The position numbers and the translations under genes were made by a program. A stretch of DNA of 64,000 nucleotides from Prorocentrum cordatum (lineage: Eukaryota > Sar > Dinophyceae > Prorocentrales > Prorocentraceae). Positions within the stretch are counted from its first letter, which is position 1. Every line of letters starts with the position of its first letter. Below the pieces are notes generated by a model that saw only the letters and a program-made list of their open reading frames with translations, was not told the origin of the DNA and did no database searches. The stretch covers positions 750,325 through 814,324 of the forward strand of contig CAUYUJ010015516.1 of the NCBI GenBank assembly GCA_963575745.1. Direction: 5' to 3'. Below are positions 39,725 through 50,570 of this stretch, one piece after another.

Positions 39725-41190
39725 TTGATATTATGTGCGGCCCGCCCCCCTCCCCAAATATATTGTTGTGGCACAGCCGCCTGGCTTCGATGGAGCGAGT
39801 GCCAGTACAGTGTCCCTTACGTGCTCCAGGCAATACAGGTACTTACACGTCACACTTGATGTTGCATTCAAGATGGCTGGATACGTGGGAACAGCTTAGA
39901 TTGACCTGCGGCGTTATGCAGTGCGCCCGTGCGTGTTGAAGCTTGCAAGCAATCGATGGTTGGATCGGGGCACCGGCGAAGGCGGCGCTGGGAGCTTTCG
40001 CGCCTCCCTCGCGACGCGCGTTCTGTTCTATTGGAGGCAAGTTGACGCGCGGGGCATGCCAGGTGCCAAGCGTGCCGCGTGCGCCAGATACACACACTGC
40101 GCGAAGCACGCCATGTGCTGCTCCAGCCACACCAGGGGCGCCGATTGTGCCAGGCTGGTGCGCAAGGCGCGGGAAGGCCCAACCAGGCGCGCAGCAAACG
40201 CCCCGCAAATAACTGGCCAAATCATGACCAACACACTCCCGCGGCCCCGAAAGCCACTACGAACCATCCGTCAAGACCTAGCCATGCCATCGCACGTCAG
40301 TGCATGAACTCGTCATTTCCTGCGCCAGAAGCGATCAGCAACAACCCATCGTTGAGAACGACGGTCAGCGGGACACTGCTGCCCGACACCACGCACAGCG
40401 CACGGGCTGATCCAGACCGCACGCGCGCCGCACCACGCGAAACTATCCCCTGAAGATCGCTAGATCCGCGGCGCGAGCAGCGCCAGGCTTCGAAATCAAA
40501 GCGCGTTCGGGCACGCCCTGTTCTGAACTTGGGCCCGCGCGCCCAAGACTTTCGGGACTCTTAGGGGCCTAGGTCCACTTTGGGGCCCTTTGGGGGGCCT
40601 CTCAGGGGCTCTCAGGGACCTCTTGGAACCTCCTAGTCCCTTTTGGAACCCTCTCGGATCCTTTGGGGCCATCTTGAGGACCTCCTGAGCTATCATGAAG
40701 GCGACTTGAATGGGGCCTCCTGGATCGTCTTGGACTGTGTCAGTATACATCAAGCGAGCACGCTAAACAAAAAACAACAAGTTTTGCTCAAGGGATGCGC
40801 CATGGTTTGCCTGTTGGCGTCCTCTGGGGAATCCTACTGAAGCACTCTCGGGGCGTCTTGGGGGCCATGTTGGCAGTCTCGAAGCCACCTTGGGAGTACT
40901 GGGCGCTCTTAGGCCTGAAACATGTTGGGACCCTCCATGGCCGTCTGGACAGAACCCGACGGGACCTGGTCCCGAATTGGGAATTCGTGGACCTGGCTTT
41001 CTCTTGACCTGAAATACCAGATTATCCTTCCCCGGGTAGATGTGTGCATGTAGATTCGTACGCTTATATCGATGTAGGCTAACTATTGCAATGTCACCAC
41101 CAATTGTGGTAAAACTACCACGACCTTTACCGGTACCGCCACGACCACGGACACGACCGCTTCCGTCACCACTACCGGCATCCACTCCCT
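39725..41190. other. No recognised gene
   Basis: 39725-40490 is unassigned. 40540-40960 consists of degenerate TTTGGGGCC/TCTTGGGA words. 41100-41190 has CCACGACC-type words before a CTC array. Confidence 0.4.
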
Positions 41191-41193
41191 ATC

Positions 41194-41285
41194 CTCCTGC
41201 TCCTCCTCCTCCTCCTCCTCCTCCTGCTCCTCCTCCTCCTGCTCCTCCTCCTCTTCCTCCTCCTCTTCCTCCTCCCTCCTCCGCT
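41194..41285. repeat. CTC array
   Basis: CTC/CTG triplets. Confidence 0.85.
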
Positions 41286-41289
41286 TCTT

Positions 41290-42211
41290 CTTGCGCTTCG
41301 CTCGCGCATGTTTGAGACGGAAGGGGAAGGGTCCTCACCCCGGGGGGGCACCCCAGGACCAACACGTCACTCCGAGTCCTTCTGCCGACGGACCCGGCGG
41401 CGTAGCATTGGGGAGCCTCTGAAGCGGGCCCACGCGAGATACCTCGTAAGATCTCTTGGGAGGGCACTGGGTGGCATCTTGCAGGTCTGTTGTGACGGTT
41501 CTGGGGATCCCGACGGGTTCTCCGCTTTATTTTAGGCCTCTGGGAGCCTGGGAGGCTCTTGGGGTCCAAAAATGGTGGGCACGACTCGAGGTGTCGGTGT
41601 TGGGGGTGCTTTTTGCCTCCTTGTGGTGCCTTCTTGACTGCCTCGAGATCCCTCTTGGAGACCCTCTTGGGCCAGTCTTAGGTTTCTTGGGGGTCCGCTG
41701 GGAGGTCTCTGGGACAGTCTTGTAGCAAGATTGGGGCCCTCGCGACCCGTCGTGTGAAGTCAGGCGCTCGAGACACAATCCTGGAGTCCTGGAACGCTCC
41801 GGGCCCATGTCCAAGGCATCTGGGATCGTCTGGATGGGGTCCTGGAGTTTGTTTTTTGTTCTGGCAAACGCCTGCCCCATCAGAGGTCTGATTTGCACTC
41901 GGCGCGTCAAATACGAAGCTGGGCAGTCGGCCAAATGTTCGTGTGAAAGCTTACCTGACAATGAGAACGGACGCGACTACTGTGCACGTTGCACACAGAT
42001 CGCTGACATGCTTACAATGCTGGCCTACGAGACGCGGCTTGAGTGCTAGCCAGCCGCTTGCCCAGAGCAAGCTGGCCGACTCGAAAACGGTATGCCAAAA
42101 TAGAGCGCTCAAAATACACTCGAAACTGAAGTACTAAAACCTTGTAAAACAAACACGCATGACCAACATGATACGTGAAACGATTGTGTCATTTCATGGA
42201 TATTGGAACGA
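41290..42211. other. Unassigned region downstream of the RuBisCO array
   Basis: This includes the 3' flank of rbcL on the minus strand. Degenerate CTTGGGA/CTCTGGGA words occupy 41440-41730. No AATAAA-type signal close to the stop and no gene are evident. Confidence 0.4.
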
Positions 42212-43671
42212 TCAGCTCAACTCCTTCTTCTGCCAATTGAAGCTGGCTGCCTGGACGGAGGACTCGCCCGTGTAGCCGAGCTTCTCCTTCCAGCCCGGGT
42301 AGATCTGGTCCGCATCCTTCTGGAACGTCAAGAACGCGCCCTTGAGCTCCTCGTGCGTCTTCGCGTACTCGACGACGCCGTCCGATAGGCTCACGTCGCC
42401 GTAGGTGCCTGCCTTCCACAACTTCCATGACTCTTCGCCCTGGGCGCACGAGATCGCGCCCTGCTTCGGCCCGTCCTTGTGCCCGAAGGCCCCACCGCCG
42501 GCCGTCAGGATAACGTTCGAGTGGCCCAAGTTCTCGAAGAACGCAGGCAGCCGCAAGGCGTTCATGCCACCCGAGATGATCGGGGTGGTCTGCTTCATGC
42601 CCTCCCACTCCTGCCGGTAGTAGGGGCCGTCGGCGACGTCGTCTTGCAGCATGAAGCCGATGTTCTTGTCCGAAGCGTCGCCCTCCATCTTGCCAAAGCT
42701 CATCGTGCCCGTGTGGATGCCGCTGGCACCGATGACGCGCGACAACTTGGTGTGCACGAAGGCGGTGTACCCGCGCTGCGTCTGCGGGCTGGTCACTGCG
42801 CCGTGGCCGGCGCGGTGGTAGTGCAGGAATTGCTTCGGGAAGTTGCGGCGCGCAACGGTCACCGCAGTGCCGCCAGCCACGTAGCCGTCGACCAAGAAGG
42901 CGCAATTCTCCGCCATCGGGCCCATCTGGTTCAAGATGTACTTGGCACGTGCGATCATCTCGTTCGGGTCATCCGCCGTAATGTTGGCGGAGAACAACTT
43001 GCCCTGGCCCGTTTCCTCCTGGGCCGCGCGCATGGCCTTCACGACTTCGGGGATGCATTCGTTCATCTGGCAGAACGTCTGGTTGCCCTGCGGCTCATCG
43101 TTCTTGATGAAGTCGCCGCCCTGCCAGAAGCCATAGCACGCCTGGCCGAAGGGCTTCGGCTGCAAGCCGAGCTTGGGCTTGATAATGGTGCCGACCACCA
43201 GGCCACCGCCGACCGTGCCGCGACCCAGGATGCGCCACATGTCGATCACGCAGCACGACGGCCCGTCGAACAGGCGCAGGTACTGAGGCGGGAAATAAAT
43301 ATCATAGATCTTGCCGTAGTCGACGTCACCCATGCCCTGATTATTCCCGATGCTCAGGGTCAGCACGGAACACATCATGGCGCGGCCGTCGGTGATGTTG
43401 CGGTCGAACAAGCCGTCGGGTAGGCGATCTTCATCTCTTCATTCTCTGGGTCGATGTAATACACGAGCGCGTCCACAGTCTTTGTGAAGTCGTCGGTGGT
43501 GCACACGTTCACGTTCGTGCCGGTAGAGGACTCCGCCGCGAAGTGCGCCGCGGTGGCCAGGTAGTCGTAGCCCGCCTTGGGCTTCATAATGTAGGCCACC
43601 AGCACGTGCTGGCCGTTCTTGATCAGGTCCTCCTCCGTCAACGAGAGGTCCGCGTAGCGGCTCGACTGGTC
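42212..43671 (-). CDS. rbcL: rbcL unit 4 (C-terminal unit, 1-nt frameshift)
   Basis: It begins [11 protein letters not shown] and ends NWQKKELS followed by TGA at 42214-42212. Around 43410-43413 one base is missing compared with units 2 and 3 (AACAAGCC against AACAAAGCC/AACAGAGCC on the plus strand). As written, the first 86 codons and the rest are therefore in different frames. All active-site words lie in the longer part and are intact. The missing base is either an assembly error or a mutation that would end the polyprotein in this unit. Confidence 0.88.
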
Positions 43672-46600
43672 CAGGGCCCGGCGGGTCACAGAGCTTGCTT
43701 TCGAGAAGGAAAAAAAAAAAAATAAAAAAAAAAAAATAAGAAAAAAAAGCCTTGCTGCGCCAACGAACGCCGCGGGCCAACTCCCCCTTCTTCCTGCCAA
43801 TTGAAGCTGGCTGCCTGGACGGAGGACTCGCCCGTGTAGCCGAGCTTCTCCTTCCAGCCCGGGTAGATCTGGTCCGCATCCTTCTGGAACGTCAAGAACG
43901 CGCCCTTGAGCTCCTCGTGCGTCTTCGCGTACTCGACGACGCCGTCCGACAGGCTCACGTCGCCGTAGGTGCCTGCCTTCCACAACTTCCACGACTCCTC
44001 GCCCTGGGCGCACGAGATCGCGCCCTGCTTCGGCCCGTCCTTGTGACCGAAGGCCCCCCCGCCGGCCGTCAGGATAACGTTCGAGTGGCCCAGGTTCTCG
44101 AAGAACGCAGGCAGCCGCAAGGCGTTCATGCCACCCGAGATGATCGGGGTGGTCTGCTTCATGCCCTCCCACTCCTGCCGGTAGTAGGGGCCGTCGGCGA
44201 CGTCGTCTTGCAGCATGAATCCGATGTTCTTGTCCGAAGCGTCGCCCTCCATCTTACCAAAGCTCATCGTGCCCGTGTGGATGCCACTGGCACCAATGAC
44301 GCGCGACAACTTGGTGTGCACGAAGGCGGTGTACCCGCGCTGCGTCTGCGGGCTGGTCACTGCGCCGTGGCCGGCGCGGTGGTAGTGCAAGAATTGCTTC
44401 GGGAAGTTGCGGCGCGCAACGGTCACCGCAGTGCCGCCAGCCACGTAGCCGTCGACCAAGAAGGCGCAATTCTCCGCCATCGGGCCCATCTGGTTCAAAA
44501 TGTACTTGGCACGTGCGATCATCTCGTTCGGGTCATCCGCCGTAATGTTGGCGGAGAACAACTTGCCCTGGCCCGTTTCCTCCTGGGCCGCGCGCATGGC
44601 CTTCACGACTTCGGGGATGCATTCGTTCATCTGGCAGAAAGTCTGGTTGCCCTGCGGCTCATCGTTCTTGATGAAGTCGCCGCCCTGCCAGAAGCCATAG
44701 CACGCCTGGCCGAAAGGCTTCGGCTGCAAGCCGAGCTTGGGCTTAATAATGGTGCCGACCACCAGGCCACCACCGACCGTGCCGCGACCCAGGATGCGCC
44801 ACATGTCGATCACGCAGCACGAAGGCCCGTCGAACAGGCGCAGGTACTGCGGCGGGAAATAAATATCATAGATCTTGCCGTAGTCGACGTCACCCATGCC
44901 CTGATTATTCCCGATGCTCAGGGTCAGCACGGAACACATCATGGCGCGACCGTCGGTGATGTTGCGGTCGAACAGAGCCGTCGGGTAGGCGATCTTCATC
45001 TCCTCGTTCTCAGGATCGATGTAGTACACGAGAGCATCCACCGTCTTTGTGAAGTCGTCGGTGGTGCACACGTTCACGTTCGTGCCTGTAGAGGACTCAG
45101 CCGCGAAGTGCGCCGCGGTGGCCAGGTAGTCGTAGCCCGCCTTGGGCTTCATGATGTAGGCCACCAGCACGTGCTGGCCGTTCTTGATCAGGTCCTCCTC
45201 CGTCAACGAGAGGTCCGCGTAGCGGCTCGACTGGTCCAGGGCCTGGCGGGTCACAGAGCTCGCTTTGCGAGCCTTGCTGGCGCCAACGAACGCCGCGGCC
45301 AACTCCTTCTTCTGCCAGTTGAAGCTGGCTGCCTGGACAGAGGACTCGCCCGTGTAGCCGAGCTTCTCCTTCCAGCCCGGGTAGATCTGGTCCGCATCCT
45401 TCTGGAACGTCAAGAACGCGCCCTTGAGCTCCTCGTGCGTCTTCGCATACTCGACGACACCGTCCGACAGGCTCACGTCGCCGTAAGTGCCTGCCTTCCA
45501 CAACTTCCACGATTCCTCGCCCTGGGCGCACGAGATCGCGCCCTGCTTCGGCCCGTCCTTGTGCCCGAAGGCCCCACCGCCGGCCGTCAGGATAACGTTC
45601 GAGTGGCCCAAGTTCTCGAAGAACGCAGGCAGCCGCAAGGCGTTCATGCCACCCGAGATGATCGGGGTGGTCTGCTTCATGCCCTCCCATTCCTGGCGGT
45701 AGTAGGGGCCGTCGGCGACGTCGTCTTGCAGCATGAAGCCGATGTTCTTGTCCGAAGCGTCACCCTCCATCTTGCCAAAGCTCATCGTACCCGTGTGGAT
45801 GCCGCTGGCACCGATGACGCGCGACAACTTGGTGTGCACGAAGTGCGGTGTACCCGCGCTGCTTCTGCGGGCTGGTCAGCGCCGTGGCGGGCCGTGGTAG
45901 TGCAAGAATTGCTCGGGAAGTTGCGGCGCGCAACGGTCACGCAGTGTGCCGCCACGCCACGAAGCGCCGACCAAGAAGGCGCAATTCCCGCCATTCGGGC
46001 CATCTGGTTCAAAAGCCGATCTGGGCACGATGCGATCATCGCGTGCGGGTCATCCGCATAATGTGGCGGAGGACCACTTGCCCTGGACCGTTTCCCACTG
46101 GGCCGCGCGCATGGCCTTCAGAGAGAGACTTCGGGAGCATTCGGTCATACTGGCAGAAGTCGGTTGACCTGCGGCTCATGTTCTTGATGAAAGTCGCCGA
46201 CCCCCTGCCAGAAGCCTTAGCACGCCTGGCCGAAGGCCGAGGGCTTCGGCGCAGGACCGAAGCTTCGGCTTAATAATCGGTTGCGCAACACAGACCACCA
46301 CCGACCGTGCCGCGGCCCAGGATGCGCCACATGTCGATCACGCAGCACGACGGCCCGTCGAAAAGGCGAAGGTACTGCGGCGGGAAATAAATATCATTGA
46401 TCTTGCCGTAGTCGACGTCACCCATGCCCTGGTTGTTCCCGATGCTCAAAGTCAGCACGGAACACATCATGGCGCGGCCGTCGGTGATGTTGCGGTCGAA
46501 CAAAGCCGTCGGGTAGGCGATCTTCATCTCCTCGTTCTCAGGATCGATGTAGTACACGAGCGCGTCCACAGTCTTTGTGAAGTCGTCGGTGGTGCACACG

Positions 46601-46945
46601 TTCACGTTCGTGCCGGTAGAGGACTCCGCCGCGAAGTGCGCCGCGGTGGCCAGGTAGTCGTAGCCCGCCTTGGGCTTCATGATGTAGGCCACCAGCACAT
46701 GCTGGCCGTTCTTGATCAGGTCCTCCTCCGTCAACGAGAGGTCCGCGTAGCGGCTCGACTGGTCCAGGGCCTGGCGGGTCACAGAGCTCGCTTTGCGAGC
46801 CTTGCTGGCGCCAACGAACGCCGCGGCCAACTCCTTCTTCTGCCAATTGAAGCTGGCTGCCTGGACGGAGGACTCGCCCGTGTAGCCGAGCTTCTCCTTC
46901 CAGCCCGGGTAGATCTGGTCCGCATCCTTCTGGAACGTCAAGAAC
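42212..46945 (-). CDS. rbcL: Form II RuBisCO large subunit, tandem polyprotein array (5' end missing)
   Basis: Four units are visible on the minus strand: the last 39 residues of unit 1, then units 2, 3 and 4, with a stop after unit 4. Each unit is about 485 residues (1455 bp), and units are joined by a 21-residue spacer ([12 protein letters not shown], then ASSVTRQAL). The protein closely resembles Rhodospirillum-type form II RuBisCO, which fixes CO2 on ribulose-1,5-bisphosphate without small subunits. In dinoflagellates it is nuclear-encoded, imported into the plastid and cut into single units. The catalytic words are present: [10 protein letters not shown] (Schiff-base lysine), [11 protein letters not shown] (carbamylated lysine with Mg-binding D and E), [14 protein letters not shown] (loop 6 lysine), ISGGMN and TAGGGAFGH. 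There are no introns. The plastid-targeting leader lies beyond the assembly gap. Confidence 0.93.
43672..43778 (-). other. rbcL: Unit 3 / unit 4 spacer with a T-rich insertion
   Basis: The normal spacer is 63 bp. Here it carries about 47 extra bases, mainly a T-rich run on the minus strand (43710-43748), plus single-base changes in the AAGAAGGAGTTGGCC region. It still reads through without a stop as a Phe-rich stretch, but in a shifted frame relative to unit 4. Confidence 0.8.
43779..45236 (-). CDS. rbcL: rbcL unit 3 (complete)
   Basis: This is the best-preserved unit. It is uninterrupted from [11 protein letters not shown] to the final SFNWQ, where small indels alter the last few residues (NWQEEGG instead of NWQKKEL). 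It is almost identical to units 2 and 4 at DNA level, with scattered synonymous differences, which suggests recent homogenisation. Confidence 0.92.
45300..46764 (-). CDS. rbcL: rbcL unit 2 (interrupted by a scrambled segment)
   Basis: The N-terminal part (46764 to about 46292, to GRGTVGGGL) and the C-terminal part (45839 to 45300, from [13 protein letters not shown] to NWQKKEL) are in good order and near-identical to unit 3. Between 45842 and 46292 the sequence is recognisable as RuBisCO but full of small indels and has no usable frame. One visible substitution is KINDIYF where units 3 and 4 have KIYDIYF. Unit length differs by only about 10 bp, so this looks like poor consensus rather than rearrangement. 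Confidence 0.85.
46828..46945 (-). CDS. rbcL: rbcL unit 1, C-terminal fragment
   Basis: This codes for [18 protein letters not shown] to NWQKKEL, then the standard spacer into unit 2. The rest of the unit, and any units before it, are lost in the gap. Confidence 0.9.
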
Positions 46946-47045
46946 NNNNNNNNNNNNNNNNNNNNNNNNNNNNNNNNNNNNNNNNNNNNNNNNNNNNNNN
47001 NNNNNNNNNNNNNNNNNNNNNNNNNNNNNNNNNNNNNNNNNNNNN
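46946..47045. other. Assembly gap (100 N)
   Basis: Exactly 100 Ns, the usual placeholder for a gap of unknown size. RuBisCO coding sequence lies on one side and a TAC microsatellite on the other, so adjacency is not proven. Confidence 0.99.
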
Positions 47046-47081
<36 letters not shown>

Positions 47082-47094
47082 GACTACGACTACG

Positions 47095-47134
<40 letters not shown>

Positions 47135-47182
47135 TATCTACTACTATCTCTGCCACTACTACTACTACTACTACTACTACTG

Positions 47183-47254
<72 letters not shown>

Positions 47255-47265
47255 TTACTACTAAT
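47046..47265. repeat. TAC trinucleotide array
   Basis: Pure TAC/ACT with a few CGAC, ATC and TTC interruptions. Confidence 0.95.
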
Positions 47266-47500
47266 CTTCCTCGTTCTCCTCGTTCTAGTCGTCACTGCCC
47301 TTCCTCGTCGTTATCATCCCCCATGTTCCTACTCCTTCCGCCCAGGAATCACAACCGTAAAAATACCTCTTAGATACAACTGCAAGCATGCAACATACAA
47401 CGTATGACAACATTGGGCAGGAACGCGTGATATCTACAACTGCAAGAACATCTACTGATATGTACACATGTGAAATTTACGTCTGCTCGTATTTACTCAT
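47266..47500. other. No recognised gene
   Basis: A short direct repeat (ACAACTGCAAG at about 47377 and 47436) is the only feature seen. Confidence 0.4.
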
Positions 47501-48354
47501 CCTCCTCCTCGTAATCATCCGCATCGCCATTGTAGTATGCAACATCGTCAGTATCAGCATCACCATCATCATCAGCAACATCATCACCACCATCATCAGC
47601 ATCAGCATCATCATATTCATCATCATGAGCAGCATCATCACTACCGCCATCATCAGCAATATCATCATCCTCATCAACAACACCAGAATCATGAGCAGCA
47701 TAATTCGATGTATGAGCATCACGGCCATCATCATCAGCATCGTCGACATCATCAGTATCAGCAGCATCAGCATCATCACCCTCCTCATCAACAACATCAG
47801 CATCATCATCAACATCAGCATCACCAACATCATCATCATCAGCATCAACAGCATGAGCAATGCCATCATTATCAGCCTCAGAATCATCATCAGCATCAGC
47901 ATCGACAGCATCAGCATCATCAGCATCATCATCGTCATCGTCGTCATCACCACCATCACCATCACCATCATCATCATAAACATTAGCATCATCAGAATCA
48001 TCATCATCATCATGATCATCAGCATCCTCAGCATCAGCAGCATCAGCAGCAGCATCATCATCACCACCACAATCATCATCATCATCAGCAGCAGCATCGC
48101 CATCATCATTGACCTCATCATCGCCAGCGTCATCGAAATCAACATCATCATCAGCATCATCAGCAGCATCGGCAGCATCCTCATCACCATCATCAGCATC
48201 ATCATTACCATAACATCATCATCATCATCATCATCAGCATCGACGTCAGCATGATGATCATCATCATCATCATCAGCATCATCATCAGATTATTCAGCAT
48301 CATCATCATCATCGGCATCCTCAGCATCAACATCATCATCTCATCATTACCAGC

Positions 48355-48386
<32 letters not shown>

Positions 48387-48412
48387 CATCCTCCTCCTCC
48401 TCCTCCTCCTCC

Positions 48413-48445
<33 letters not shown>

Positions 48446-48909
48446 GCATCAGGAACAGCATCAGCAACAGCATCAGCATCAGCATCAGCAGCATCAGCAG
48501 CATCAGCAGCATCATCATCTCATCGTTCATCCCCCTCCACCTCTTCCTCCTCCACCTCTCCACCTCCCCCTCCTCCTCTTCCTCGTCCTCCTCCTCTTCT
48601 TTCTCCTTCTCTTCCTGCTCCTCCTCCTCATCATCATCATCGTCGTTATCGTCGTCATCGTCATCGTCATCATCATCATCACCACCACAGCCACCACCAC
48701 CACCACCAGCATCATCACCATCATCAGAATCAGCATCATCATCGTCATCATCATCCATCGTCATCATCATCGTCATCAGCATCAGCATAATCATCAGAAT
48801 CAGTATCATCATCAGCATCGTAATCATCATCAGCAGCATCAACATCAGAATCAGCATCAGCATCAGCGTCAGCATCAGCATCCATCATCATCATCATCAG
48901 CATCATCAC

Positions 48910-48965
<56 letters not shown>
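47500..48965. repeat. CAT/CAG trinucleotide array, about 1.45 kb
   Basis: CATCAT and CATCAG triplets run with little interruption. CTC runs replace them at 48390-48415 and 48530-48630. The His-, Ile/Ser- and Met-rich frames are the three phases of the repeat. Confidence 0.95.
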
Positions 48966-49435
48966 GCCTCCTCCTCCTCCCTCTCCGTCCTCCTCCACCT
49001 CTTCTTAATACGAAAGGGCCGTGGTGGCATGTGCTTCGTATGTGTTTCAGCTTCCGAGATTAAGCCCCATTGGAGGGCTGTTACGCCAGATTAGGCCGCG
49101 GATCAAGCGGGATCAGTCAAGCCAAATTAAGCGGGACTCGGCTGGAATAGAAGGGAGGAAACCCGATGAAGCGGAATTTCAGAGTCAGAATTTGACCTCT
49201 CAAGAGCTGCAGCCGAACATACCCATCGGTCGGAAGAGGTAGGTAGAAACATGAAGTACGAGGGCGTTGAAGATAGACTGGGTGTCCGCCCGCCCCCCGA
49301 AGGAGGACGGAAAAGGCGAAGCCACTCGATCACTGAAGTAGAACGGCGCTTAAAGTAGACTAGAATCTGGGAGTCCAAAAATACATACTGTTCCTGACGC
49401 CCGAAAGGGGCTCACGAGCTCACGAGCGCGCGGGG
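48966..49435. repeat. GATTAAGC-type repeat and unassigned sequence
   Basis: 49057-49145 resembles 37520-37665 (GATTAAGCCCC, GATCAAGCGGGATCA). The rest is unassigned. Confidence 0.45.
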
Positions 49436-49976
49436 AGGAGGAGGAGGAGGAGGAGGAGGAGGAGGAGGAGGAGGTGCAGGAGGAGGAGGAGGAGGAGGAG
49501 GGAGGAGGAGTGAGGAGGAGGGTAGGAGGAGGAGGAGGGAGGAAGAGGGATGGTGGAGGAGGAGGAGGAGGAGGGAATCCAAAAATACAGACTTGTTCCT
49601 GACGCCCGAAAGTGCCAGCGCGGGAGCTCACGAGCGCGCGGGGCAGCAGCACACTGTCGCGCGGGGCGGGGGGGGCGATCGCCGGCAGGCAGCGAGCGCG
49701 GCCAGGGAGCCACGAGCGGCTGCATACCTGCGCTCGGAGGGGGGGAGGAGGAGGAGGAGGAGGAGGAGGAGGAGGAGGAGGAGGAGGGAGGAGGGAGGAG
49801 AGAGGGAGGGAGGAGGAGGAGGAGGTGAAGGAGGAGGAGCAGGAGGAGGGGAGGAGTGAGCAGGAGGAGGAGGAGGAGAGGAGGAGGAGGAGGAGGAGGA
49901 AGAGGAGGATGGGGGGAGGCGGAGCGGAGGCGGAGGCGGAGGCGGAGGCGGAGGAGGAGGAGGAGGAGGAGGAGGA
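49436..49976. repeat. Two GGA arrays around a duplicated GC-rich spacer
   Basis: GGA arrays lie at 49436-49571 and 49739-49976. The sequence before each (CAAAAATACA … CTGACGCCCGAAAG … GAGCTCACGAGCGCGCGGGG, at about 49377-49432 and 49579-49645) is duplicated, so the array and its leader form a larger tandem. Confidence 0.8.
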
Positions 49977-49977
49977 C

Positions 49978-50570
49978 AAGCTAGGTGCGCTCGCGTCATA
50001 TCTGACATCCTACCCCTCCCTCCCATCCCTTACCATGGCGTAGATCCCCTCTCTACTCGCACAGTCGGATGTCGAGCAGGGCAATGATCCCGAAAGGGTA
50101 CGCGATGCATTGTGGAGCACGGCATGGCATGGCGTAGAAGAGCACCGCAAAGCGTAGTATCAACCTAGCATTGCATTGCATGCCGTGGCATGGCACGGGA
50201 AATGACGCCAGCACTGCAACGGGAGCACGAATCGGAACGAGCGGAAGCGCGGAAATGAGGCCAGCGCTGCAGCGGGAGCACGATTCGGAACGAGCGGAAG
50301 CACGGAAATGAGGCCAGCGCTGCAGCGGGAGCACGATTCGGAACGAGCGGGGCCCGAAAATGAGGCCAGCGCTGCAGCGGGAGCACGATGCGGAACGAGC
50401 GGGGCCCGAAAATGAGGCCGGCGCCTCAGCGAGAGCAGCATTTTGGAAAAAAATGCAGGCGAAAACCCAACTCCGGGGAATCCTGTGTGTAATAAACAAT
50501 ACGCGGGGGGGGCTAAAACTTTCAAGCCGTCATCAGGGGAAGAGGGAGTAGTTTTCATATTGAATAATTG
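49978..50570 (+). repeat. Dispersed repeat R6, copy 1
   Basis: It starts CAAGCTAGGTGCGCTCGCGT. A tandem of about 60-bp units (GCAGCGGGAGCACGATTCGG) lies at 50205-50430. It ends CATCAGGGGAAGAGGGAG then TTCATATTGAATAATTG, directly followed by a GGA array. The same ending and the same following GGA array occur at 62930-63390. Confidence 0.75.

Noticed and set aside
43752-46061. 769-codon plus-strand frame opposite RuBisCO
   Set aside because: Antisense shadow of a GC-rich, codon-biased gene; no domain.
46270-47295. 341-residue minus-strand frame crossing the gap
   Set aside because: It joins RuBisCO to a TAC-repeat translation through 34 unknown codons; only the RuBisCO part is real.
47477-48881. 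Met-, His-, Ile- and Asp-rich frames
   Set aside because: Phases of the CAT/CAG repeat.
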